The notes below the pieces were generated by a model that saw nothing but the letters and a program-made list of their open reading frames with translations, had not been told where the DNA came from and made no database searches. The position numbers and the translations under genes were made by a program. Below are positions 49,402 through 56,439 of a DNA stretch of 64,000 nt, one piece after another. Source of the stretch: Flavobacteriaceae bacterium UJ101 (lineage in GTDB: Bacteria; Bacteroidota; Bacteroidia; Flavobacteriales; UJ101); assembly GCA_001880285.1 (NCBI GenBank), contig CP016269.1, positions 1,870,501-1,934,500 of the forward strand, given 5' to 3'. Positions within the stretch are counted from its first letter, which is position 1, and each line of letters opens with the position of its first letter.

Positions 49402-49487
49402 CAAAGTTACTATTATTAGTTTCTTTTGGTTATTTTTGTTTACAGTTTATTGTCAAAACCATTAAAAAGTAGTTACGTATAAGTAAC
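49402..49487. promoter_or_regulatory. Divergent promoter with candidate HxlR operators
   Basis: TAACTTTG on the minus strand (49409-49402) is the -7 element of the membrane-protein gene and lies inside a GTTAC-N5-GTTAC repeat (from 49396). Next to the regulator start, GTTAC (49472-49476) and GTAAC (49483-49487) form an inverted repeat with a 6-nt spacer, the layout used by HxlR-family dimers. Confidence 0.45.
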
Positions 49488-49499
49488 CATTAATAAAGA

Positions 49500-49835
49500 A
49501 TGAGTGAAAAGAATCATGAAAATTGTCCCTTAACCCAAGCACTTATTGTAGTGGGAGGTAAATGGAAACCTATTATTATTTCACATTTACATAAATCCCC
49601 TAAGCGATTTGGTCAACTGGATGCGCTAATACCTAAAATTTCAAGGAAAGTTTTGACTTCTCAATTACAAGAATTAGTACGAGATAACCTGTTAACACGT
49701 CATAGTTATCCAGAAACCCCACCTCGAGTGGAATACCGATTGACCGAAAAGGCAAAAGAATTGGTTCCTATATTTCAAGCAATGTCAGAATGGGGCATGT
49801 ATTTGATTGAAAAGAAGAATCATAAAGACCTGTAA
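49500..49835 (+). CDS. HxlR family transcriptional regulator
   Basis: The 111-aa winged-helix protein starts with the family pattern of a single N-terminal cysteine (NCPLTQAL, Cys9) and continues with VVGGKWKPIIISHL, RFGQLDALIPKISRKVLTSQLQEL (in parts) and the wing VEYRLTEKAKEL. HxlR proteins act as dimers; several sense quinones, aldehydes or disulfide stress through the N-terminal cysteine. It is divergent from a membrane protein that it probably controls. Confidence 0.92.
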   Translation: MSEKNHENCPLTQALIVVGGKWKPIIISHLHKSPKRFGQLDALIPKISRKVLTSQLQELVRDNLLTRHSYPETPPRVEYRLTEKAKELVPIFQAMSEWGMYLIEKKNHKDL

Positions 49836-49904
49836 GATTATTATCTTTAAGCTCAGGTTCTTATTTTACATATAGTAAATTATAGCTTTTTTTTGAACAG
49901 GTTT

Positions 49905-49997
49905 GCATATACTCAATTTTGAGTAAAATTATCAGCTCTAAAACGAAGCTTATATGAAAGTAGTAAATAAAACCAAAACCTAAAATTGAGTATATGC
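49905..49997. repeat. 16-bp perfect inverted repeat at the left edge of the defence-like operon
   Basis: GCATATACTCAATTTT (49905-49920) and its exact reverse complement (49982-49997) flank 61 nt. It lies between hxlR and the five-gene operon, about 110 nt beyond its last stop codon. It is too widely spaced for a classic terminator and has no T-run. It might be an end of a lost mobile element or a structured RNA. Confidence 0.6.
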
Positions 49998-50107
49998 CAT
50001 GTTCTCTGCTGGCATTTTCCATTCTGTTTGTCTTTCTATAGCTCTTTGCAACCGCAGGAATGAGAATTCTAATGCCATTGAAACACATTTTGTCAGTTAT
50101 TTTCTTA

Positions 50108-50776
50108 TTAATTTGGGTTTAGATTTCTTTTAATCGAGATACTATTTCTTAATTCAAACAGAAGTTTTGCTAATTCTTTCCTGTTCTTCTTTTCTTTATC
50201 TAATAATATGATATTTATCTCTTTGTTAAGATAATACCTTAAATATATAGGGAGGTCCCTAAATCTTATTTCTCCTGAGATTAATAGCTTAATTGCAGAT
50301 ATAGAACTATTCATATATATATTATTAAACTTATCAATGTCAGAACTGTTCAGTTCCTTTTTTATGTCTTTATTTTTATTGTCAATATCTAACTCTTCCT
50401 TAGAACTAATAATATTACCAAACCCCAAAGAGTAATGTGATTTGTGTATTTTTTTTATGAATTCATTTGATTTACAGGTTAATAGAAATATATCATGTTT
50501 ATCAAAGAAATGATTTGCCCATGAAGTATCAAGGAAATAATTATCATATGTATAAGTGTTATCAGGAGTGTATAATCCAGAAGAACTCCCATGTCCCAAA
50601 TAAATAATTAACGATTTAGGTTCTAAGTCTCCGAGTATATATTTCATATGATTGATTGAATCTTTATCTGAACTAAAATCCCGATAAATCTCTTTAAATT
50701 CTGATTTGAATTTTCTTAGAAATAATGTAGAATTATCTAATGCATGGATTATTATTATTTCTTTATACTTATCCAT
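50108..50776 (-). CDS. Caspase/CHAT-like putative cysteine protease
   Basis: The 222-aa protein shows the clan CD protease pattern: a hydrophobic strand then the His-Gly motif LIIYLGHGSSSG (His62), and a second strand then DIFLLTCKSNEF (Cys101), with a following GFGNIISSKEE segment like that of CHAT domains. A helical, charged C-terminal region follows. The catalytic roles of His62 and Cys101 are inferred from motif position. It overlaps the receiver gene by 8 nt and is last in the operon, the usual place for an effector. If active it may cleave a cell protein to stop growth. No substrate partner such as a gasdermin is encoded nearby. Confidence 0.6.
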   Translation of the reverse strand: MDKYKEIIIIHALDNSTLFLRKFKSEFKEIYRDFSSDKDSINHMKYILGDLEPKSLIIYLGHGSSSGLYTPDNTYTYDNYFLDTSWANHFFDKHDIFLLTCKSNEFIKKIHKSHYSLGFGNIISSKEELDIDNKNKDIKKELNSSDIDKFNNIYMNSSISAIKLLISGEIRFRDLPIYLRYYLNKEINIILLDKEKKNRKELAKLLFELRNSISIKRNLNPN

Positions 50777-51482
50777 TTAGTTTAGAATAATGAGCAATTG
50801 ATAGTTCAATAAATTCACGAATAAATTTTAATTTTCCAATATCTTGATTGTTTAAGTTTAATATATCCAATATTTTTTTTCCATCATAATCAGCATTTCC
50901 TGTGTTTAGTATTGTATTAGTATCGAATGAAATTAACGAGTCAAGGACAATATTAGAAATTGTATTTGATTGTTTTAATAAAGTTTTTATTTCATCAAAT
51001 CTATTTTCATCTCTTTTGCAAAATTTTATTTTTAATTCAATAATTTCTCTAATAAACTCTAATGAGGGAATTATATCATCAGGTTTGTCCTTAATTTCTT
51101 TTTTTATTTTTTCTAGAATATAATCAGATGCTTTCTTAATATTCGAAGAATAAATCAAAAAGGTTCGACTCTTCCATTTTTCCTTTGTTTGAATAACCCA
51201 TTCTATTATATCCCATCCTTTAATACCTGAGAAATCTTCGATTCTATCTAAAATATTCCAATCAGTAATAATTAGATTGATATTTCTTCCTTTTGTCTCT
51301 TGCTTTATATTTTCTTTAAAATCTTCAAGTTTAAATTTGTTAGAATCTGCAACATAAAAATCAACAGGATTAATTACAATAGGGTTTACTGTGCAACCTT
51401 CTATTCTAATTTTATCTTGGTATTGAAAAATGGCTTCAGAATCATCATCAAAGACTAAGTAATTTAATTCAATTCGACTCAT
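50769..51482 (-). CDS. Receiver-domain-like protein
   Basis: The 237-aa protein resembles a divergent response-regulator receiver in its first 130 residues. LVFDDDSEAI gives the acidic pocket (Asp12-14), NLIITDWNI the candidate phospho-acceptor Asp74, and TFLIYSSNIKK the Ser/Thr and Lys positions (about 112-117). The remaining 100 residues are helical with no recognised DNA-binding domain. It overlaps the ATPase/kinase-like gene by 4 nt, and may relay a signal from it to the protease-like protein. Identification rests on motif spacing. Confidence 0.65.
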   Translation of the reverse strand: MSRIELNYLVFDDDSEAIFQYQDKIRIEGCTVNPIVINPVDFYVADSNKFKLEDFKENIKQETKGRNINLIITDWNILDRIEDFSGIKGWDIIEWVIQTKEKWKSRTFLIYSSNIKKASDYILEKIKKEIKDKPDDIIPSLEFIREIIELKIKFCKRDENRFDEIKTLLKQSNTISNIVLDSLISFDTNTILNTGNADYDGKKILDILNLNNQDIGKLKFIREFIELSIAHYSKLNG

Positions 51483-53995
51483 TTCAATACAATTTTAAAT
51501 GAAGCCCCTTTCAATTTTCTATTATTTCCTATAAATTCAATGGTTCCTTTCATATTTATAATTCTTTTTTTTGCATCAAACATACCGATTCCAGAGCCTG
51601 ATTCTTTAGAATCTCTAACTCCTAATTCGAAAATTGATTCAGGGTTTTTATTTAATATTTCAGAAACACCTATTCCATCATCATAATAAATGATTTCTAA
51701 ACCTTTATTGACTTTTGAAAATTCAACCAGTATATTTTTAGCTTTTGCCTTTACAGAGTTTGAAACTAAATTATCTAGAACAATATCAATATCTATAGGA
51801 TTTATTAATGAGTATTTATCAATAATATTATCAATTTTGATATTGATGTTTGGTCTAGAAATATCTATATCGTTTAGATATTCTTTTATATATTTAGGTA
51901 TGTTAACTCTTTGATTCGTAAACTTGTAGTCAAATTTTGATTTAATAATTATTTGTGAAACTTTAATAGCTTTATCAATATTATTCTTAATAGAATAAAT
52001 AGTAGATTTTGTTTCTGTATCTAAATTAGACGATAATAGGTCGTTTACATATTTAGAGGCATTACCTACATATAAATCAATGGAATGAATTAATTGTTCA
52101 GCATCATCACTTAACGTTTTTCTTGTGGCAGTTAGATATTGAGTTTTCTTTGTCTCAATTGAAAGTTTATCAGTAATATTCTTTCTTTTTTCTGCTTCTT
52201 CACGTGCTTTCTTCTCAGCTTTTAACTTTTCTAATTCGGCTAATGCTCTTTCTTTCTCTTTTCTCTCTGTTTCAAGTTCTGCTTTTTGTTTTTTCTCCTC
52301 AGCCTCTTTTCTTTTCTTTTCTTCAAGCTCTCTTTTTTTCTTTTCTAATTCGGCTTTATTTTCAGCTTCGATTCTTTTTTTTCTTTCTTCTTCCTCACGC
52401 TTAATAGCATCTTCCTTTTCTTTTAGAATTTTATTAAAAGAATCCTCTGTTAATCTAACCTGATTTAATAAATCTTTATCACTAGTTCTTTCTGCAATTT
52501 TTTCTAAATCTGTAATGAATTTTGGTTGAACAATAGCAAGTTTTTCATTTACAAGGTTTAAAAGGTCTTTATTATACTCAACTATTTTAATATCCTTATC
52601 ATCACTAAGAGTTTTAACAAGGTTTACAAAGTCAATTCTACTACCAATATTATTAAGAGCTTCTTCATATGAATCTTTGTCTTTATCAATCTTTAATTGT
52701 TCTCTATGTTGAAACGCTAGTTCATCATTAAGAAAATATTTTTTTCTCTTAAATGCTTCTCCCCAAAGAACACCTGTTACATATCGTTCAAGTCTTTTTA
52801 ATGCTTTGTCTTCAAATAACTTAAACAGAATACTTTTACCAGGAGTTTCTACTAATCCACCATCTCTACTTGAAACCTCTTTAAATTCATTATGCTTATC
52901 TGTTACAATTTCAACTTTACCAAATAACTCTCTTGTTCCAAGATTTCTACCAAATCCTTGTTGTTTACTTGAATCTAAATTCCAACTATCATCCCCAACA
53001 TCTCCATAAGGCTGAACTCTAAAACCATTCTTAAATAGGAAAACACTTCCATAATTAACTGGTTCTATATCCATCAATTTTCCAAAATTTATTTTTGCAC
53101 TTCTGTTTAAAAAATAAAGATTAATATTAAGTTGGTTTATTATATATTCGAAAGGATTAGGTTCCTCAATATGATAAATTAGAGTACCTCTATCAATGAT
53201 TTTTGTTGTAATTAGTTCGTTTTGAAGAGTAAAATCAATCTGAGTAGTTTTTAAATCTAATATTTTGAGTATACTATTTCCAATAACTCCATTAATATTT
53301 AAACCTTCATCAGCTTTTCTAATTGATTGAATATTATTAGAGGCTTCGATTTCAATTTTAAAAGAATTTTCTTCAGAAAAAGGGTTTATTAATTTTTCTA
53401 ATGAACGTCTTAAATTAAAAATTCTTCTTTTATCCCATTTTGCGTTTAAATTGGTGATTTTAAGAGTAGTTCCATTCGAAGATTTTTTTGGAAAAACAAT
53501 ATCTTTCTTTATTTCTTCAAAAGGTATTTCTATAGAATCAAAGCTTTGTTCAGCATCTTGTTCAAATTTATTCCAGTCAATTTTCACATTAAAAGCTTGA
53601 TTAGTTTTAACTTTTGAAGTAATTAAGTTTAATTGACTCCCTAATCTATCACAAGAAAAACGACCTACACCTTTTGCACCTGCATAAAATCTTCTAGATT
53701 TTAAATTATTTAGATGAGATTCTCTCTTTAAATCAGAGTCCTCCGTTCCTTCTTTTTTTGCCGAGTATGCTACAGCAAACCACTTTTTCTCCAAGTCTTT
53801 TTTTGACATTCCTTTACCATTATCAGAAATAATGATTTCGTCTTTATCAAAAGTGATTTTTACATAATCTGCATATGCATCATAGGAATTTTTAACTAAT
53901 TCATAAATGGCAATAAAATCATCAGTTATTAAATCTCTACCAATGATGTTTTTCATTCCAGTCTTAACATCAAATTTTAAAACCCCTTTATCCAT
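51479..53995 (-). CDS. Dual GHKL ATPase: MutL/HSP90-like N-terminus and kinase-like C-terminus
   Basis: The 838-aa protein has two Bergerat-fold ATPase sites. At the N-terminus E32, N36 and D39 (ELVKNSYDAY), D58NGKGM and GAKGVGRFS (106-114) match HSP90/MutL/MORC-type ATPases. At the C-terminus DNLVSNSVKAKAKNI (from 741), YYDDGIGV (Asp772-773) and SGSGIGM (799-805) match histidine-kinase catalytic domains. Between them is a strongly charged coiled coil (about 522-605) and a helical DHp-like stretch with His637 as possible phospho-acceptor. It overlaps the methyltransferase gene by 8 nt. It probably senses something, perhaps unmodified DNA, and signals to the receiver. Confidence 0.8.
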   Translation of the reverse strand: MDKGVLKFDVKTGMKNIIGRDLITDDFIAIYELVKNSYDAYADYVKITFDKDEIIISDNGKGMSKKDLEKKWFAVAYSAKKEGTEDSDLKRESHLNNLKSRRFYAGAKGVGRFSCDRLGSQLNLITSKVKTNQAFNVKIDWNKFEQDAEQSFDSIEIPFEEIKKDIVFPKKSSNGTTLKITNLNAKWDKRRIFNLRRSLEKLINPFSEENSFKIEIEASNNIQSIRKADEGLNINGVIGNSILKILDLKTTQIDFTLQNELITTKIIDRGTLIYHIEEPNPFEYIINQLNINLYFLNRSAKINFGKLMDIEPVNYGSVFLFKNGFRVQPYGDVGDDSWNLDSSKQQGFGRNLGTRELFGKVEIVTDKHNEFKEVSSRDGGLVETPGKSILFKLFEDKALKRLERYVTGVLWGEAFKRKKYFLNDELAFQHREQLKIDKDKDSYEEALNNIGSRIDFVNLVKTLSDDKDIKIVEYNKDLLNLVNEKLAIVQPKFITDLEKIAERTSDKDLLNQVRLTEDSFNKILKEKEDAIKREEEERKKRIEAENKAELEKKKRELEEKKRKEAEEKKQKAELETERKEKERALAELEKLKAEKKAREEAEKRKNITDKLSIETKKTQYLTATRKTLSDDAEQLIHSIDLYVGNASKYVNDLLSSNLDTETKSTIYSIKNNIDKAIKVSQIIIKSKFDYKFTNQRVNIPKYIKEYLNDIDISRPNINIKIDNIIDKYSLINPIDIDIVLDNLVSNSVKAKAKNILVEFSKVNKGLEIIYYDDGIGVSEILNKNPESIFELGVRDSKESGSGIGMFDAKKRIINMKGTIEFIGNNRKLKGASFKIVLK

Positions 53996-55196
53996 TTAAG
54001 ATTGATTTTAAAACTAATCCTGCTTGTTCTCCAAAAAGAGGAGGGATTGCATTTCCTATTTGTGAATATCTTGGAACTTCTTGGGTTCTTCTTTTACCAC
54101 CTGTTGTGTACTTTCCTTTAAATTTATAAGAATCAGGGAAAGATTGTAATCGTGCGTATTCTCTTACAGTCATTATTCTTGGTTCGCAATAATGAATATA
54201 ATCATCAGGTAAAGTAGTTATTGTAGGAGTTGGCTTACTTGCTTCAAGAATTTTAGTGCTACTTTTTTTAAGGTTAAATAGTTCTTTGTATTCCTTGTTT
54301 GTTAGTTTTTTTTCTATTGCAATTTGAAATCTATTTTTAATTGCTTCAGTATGTTTTGCAAACCTATGACTATCTACCTTGTTAGTTGTTTTTAAATATT
54401 TACGAACATAATTTTGATAGTTAGAGTTTTTGTTTCCATAAACTCCTTGTTTAAATTTTGGAGTTTCAGATTCAACTTCACCATTAGATTGAAGTAAGTC
54501 AGATATTGCATCTTCAAGGGATGGTGTAATATCTAAATTTTTAGAAATTAAAAAATCTACTTTGCTTGATTCTATTTTGTCAAAAAATGTTTCTTTAGAA
54601 ATATTCGTTTTGGTATTTAAAAAGTCATTTTTTATGCCTACTAAAATAAATCTAGTTCTTTTTTGAGGAATTCCGAATTTAGAAAAATCAATCAGTTGAC
54701 CTTTTACAGAGTAGCCGAGTTTCTCAAGCTCTTCAACAACATATTTCGAATATGCTTTACCTTGGGTTTTATTGTTTTTAAAACCCAAGGTAAAGCCTTT
54801 CACGTTTTCAAAGAAAATTAATTTAGGCTGTACAAATTTGATAAATTCAATATAAGAATTAATTAGTGTATTTCTTGAATCTTTTTCTTTACGTCTCCCA
54901 GCCATAGAGAAACCTTGACAAGGAGGACCTCCAGCTACTAAATCTATCTTTCCTCTTAAATCAATGAGGTTTTGAGAATGATTTTCTAAAATTTCATTTA
55001 TATCGTGATTCTTTTGTTCTAACCAATTAGGCCAATCAAAATGGCTTTTCTTTTTTATTAAATTATGTTCAAGTGTTGTAAAAGCATCTATGCTTTTTTC
55101 AACAGCAAAAACACCTTTCCATCCTGCATTATGCAATCCTAATGAAAATCCACCACAACCTGCAAACAAATCTATATATGACTTTTTATTACTCAT
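53988..55196 (-). CDS. DNA (cytosine-5) methyltransferase
   Basis: The 402-aa protein has the C5-MTase motifs in canonical order: I, DLFAGCGGFSLG (residues 9-20); IV, GGPPCQGFS with catalytic Cys93; VI, ENV (130-132); VIII, GIPQKRTRFILVG (Gln178, Arg180, Arg182); IX-X, REYARLQSFPDSY and QIGNAIPPLFGEQAG. A modest target-recognition region lies between VIII and IX. It methylates cytosine in an unknown site. It begins 1 nt after the XRE gene. It has no restriction-enzyme partner; the neighbours are an ATPase, a receiver and a protease-like protein. Confidence 0.95.
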   Translation of the reverse strand: MSNKKSYIDLFAGCGGFSLGLHNAGWKGVFAVEKSIDAFTTLEHNLIKKKSHFDWPNWLEQKNHDINEILENHSQNLIDLRGKIDLVAGGPPCQGFSMAGRRKEKDSRNTLINSYIEFIKFVQPKLIFFENVKGFTLGFKNNKTQGKAYSKYVVEELEKLGYSVKGQLIDFSKFGIPQKRTRFILVGIKNDFLNTKTNISKETFFDKIESSKVDFLISKNLDITPSLEDAISDLLQSNGEVESETPKFKQGVYGNKNSNYQNYVRKYLKTTNKVDSHRFAKHTEAIKNRFQIAIEKKLTNKEYKELFNLKKSSTKILEASKPTPTITTLPDDYIHYCEPRIMTVREYARLQSFPDSYKFKGKYTTGGKRRTQEVPRYSQIGNAIPPLFGEQAGLVLKSILNG

Positions 55197-55197
55197 T

Positions 55198-55401
55198 TTA
55201 ACTTTTCTTTGTTGAATTTAGAAGTTCTCTAACATCAATATTTAAAACTTGTGATATAGAAAATAGTGTTTCCAAAGATGGTTGTCTTGAGTTAGTACAC
55301 CACAAAGAAACAGTTGATTCACCTTTCTTAATTTGTTCAGCTAACCATTTATTTGTACGTTTATTCTCCGCCAATACAATTTTCAATCTATTTATTTCCA
55401 T
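55198..55401 (-). CDS. XRE-type helix-turn-helix regulator
   Basis: About 67 aa from the ATG at 55401; an upstream in-frame ATG at 55431 overlaps the promoter -7 element and is less likely. The Cro/C1 HTH is clear: RTNKWLAEQIKKGESTVSLWCTNSRQPSLETLFSIS in parts, followed by NIDVRELL. It resembles the controller proteins of restriction-modification systems, and as first gene it probably sets operon level by autoregulation. Confidence 0.9.
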   Translation of the reverse strand: MEINRLKIVLAENKRTNKWLAEQIKKGESTVSLWCTNSRQPSLETLFSISQVLNIDVRELLNSTKKS

Positions 55402-55428
55402 ATATAACAAATAAATTATCATTTTAAG

Positions 55429-55436
55429 CAAAAATA
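55429..55436 (-). promoter_or_regulatory. -7 element of the XRE-methyltransferase operon
   Basis: TATTTTTG on the minus strand fits TAnnTTTG and ends 28 nt before the ATG at 55401, predicting a leader of about 20 nt. No TTG at the -33 spacing, which would suit a regulated promoter. Confidence 0.45.
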
Positions 55437-55565
55437 GTTTCTTTATATGAAAAAACCTTGAATTTTTATAATTATATATGCAATTTTTATTTAAATAAAA
55501 ATGATTACCTATGAAAGTAGTTCAAATAGGGTATACTTATAATGAATTGTTAAAACGTTAGATTT

Positions 55566-55609
55566 AGGTAGTTCAATAAATATAAAAAAGGACTTAAATT
55601 GAACTATCT
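55566..55609. repeat. 12-bp inverted repeat with a GTAGTTCAA core
   Basis: AGGTAGTTCAAT (55566-55577) and ATTGAACTATCT (55598-55609) pair over 12 bp with one G-T. A further direct copy of GTAGTTCAA lies at 55517-55525. It could be an operator or a remnant of repeat sequence. Confidence 0.5.
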
Positions 55610-55684
55610 ATAGAGCACTATGTATAATGGACTGTTTTTTATAGGGGAAATTTAATAAGGAAACATTATTTCTTTAATTTATTT

Positions 55685-55714
55685 TTGAATAGTGTAATAA
55701 ATTTATTATATTGT
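55685..55714 (+). promoter_or_regulatory. Promoter for the HU-like gene
   Basis: TTG at 55685-55687, a 19-nt spacer and TATATTGT at 55707-55714 approximate the -33/-7 layout with a one-base deviation in the -7 box, about 28 nt before the ATG. Confidence 0.45.
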
Positions 55715-55741
55715 ACTTAATAATTTAAAAATGGAAATGTT

Positions 55742-56080
55742 ATGAGTATTAAATTTAAAGTAGTTCAGCGTAAGAACCCACGTGATTTAGAAGCACCCGC
55801 AAAGTATTATGCCACTTCAGTACCCCAAGAAAAATTAGATTTAAATGATTTAGCCGATTTAATGGCTGACGGATCGACCGTTCGTAGAAATGATATTTAC
55901 GCTGTATTGGTCGGTTTAGTGGATAGTATGAAAAGACAGTTAAGGCAAGGCCATATGATCAAATTAAACGACTTAGGTTCCTTTGCCATTAATGTATCCG
56001 CAGAGGGGAAGGAAAAGAGGAAGAAGTACTGGGAACCACCATTAAAAAATCAAGAATTATTTTCCGTCCTTCCAAAGTAA
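55742..56080 (+). CDS. HU-like DNA-binding protein (Bacteroidota HU-related family)
   Basis: The 112-aa protein matches the HU-related histone-like family of Bacteroidota: an N-terminal KFKVVQRKNPRDLEAPAKYYA (in parts), helices around STVRRNDIYAVLVGLVDSM, and the HU-like arm region RQGHMIKLNDLGSFAI. It should bend or wrap DNA. A five-codon mini frame (ATG GAA ATG TTA TGA, 55731-55745) overlaps its start codon. A long hairpin array follows it. Confidence 0.88.
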   Translation: MSIKFKVVQRKNPRDLEAPAKYYATSVPQEKLDLNDLADLMADGSTVRRNDIYAVLVGLVDSMKRQLRQGHMIKLNDLGSFAINVSAEGKEKRKKYWEPPLKNQELFSVLPK

Positions 56081-56148
56081 TGAAGACCATGTTAAAGTCG
56101 TTAGATTATGAAAAAATAGAGTAAGATTGTAACATAAAAAGAAAGAAC

Positions 56149-56200
56149 AAAAATTATATCAAGAAGTAACCTTAAAAACGTCTTGATATAATTTTTTTTT
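56149..56200 (+). terminator. Terminator after the HU-like gene
   Basis: A 16-bp perfect stem (AAAAATTATATCAAGA and complement) with a 16-nt loop and a T-run. Confidence 0.8.
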
Positions 56201-56250
56201 GTCTTGATGTAACGATTGTTTTGTCAAGACAAAAAATAATTTTGTCTTGA
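56195..56250. repeat. Mutually exclusive hairpins sharing a TCTTGA core
   Basis: TCAAGACAAAA (56224-56234) can pair perfectly with TTTTGTCTTGA downstream (56240-56250). An extended version of the same segment (56224-56236) can instead pair with TTTTTTGTCTTGA upstream (56195-56207) over 13 bp. The upstream terminator stem shares the same TCTTGAT core, so several alternative folds are possible. Confidence 0.6.
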
Positions 56251-56439
56251 TGTTTTGCAAAGCCAGTACAGAAGCGGGGTTTAGAGCTACTTTTTTAAAG
56301 TGTAATTGAACGAGGGGGCAAAGACTTATTCATATGTTTGGAATATGCGTTGGAAAAGCGGGTAAAGAATTGATTTCGTTATGCTGAAGATGAATTTTAA
56401 TACTATTTAAGGCATATGAACTTAATTGAAATAATAGAA

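Larger units (their letters stand above)
55432..55741. other. Intergenic region between the five-gene operon and the HU-like gene
   Basis: About 310 bases with no gene. They hold the operon promoter at the left, a TATGAAAGTAGT direct-repeat copy (55510-55521), repeated GTAGTTCAA motifs (55517-55609) and the HU-like gene promoter at the right. Confidence 0.5.
56081..56439. other. Gene-free stretch after the HU-like gene
   Basis: About 360 bases with no gene. The first half holds a terminator and an array of TCTTGA/TCAAGA repeats (56149-56250). The second half, from about 56260, is featureless to my reading, with a few unusually G-rich patches. Confidence 0.5.

Noticed and set aside
50031-50062. 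TTTGCAACCGCA, resembling the start region of the tRNA promoter at 35273-35302
   Set aside because: The TA of a -7 box is not at the right distance, and no RNA gene follows.
49861-50088. 75-aa minus-strand frame between hxlR and the five-gene operon
   Set aside because: It runs through both arms of the 16-bp inverted repeat and has no recognisable family; the first part looks faintly coding but evidence is too weak to call a gene.
52204-52404. 66-aa plus-strand Leu/Phe-rich frame inside the dual GHKL gene
   Set aside because: It is the antisense of the Glu/Lys-rich coiled coil, which always yields Leu/Phe-rich translations.
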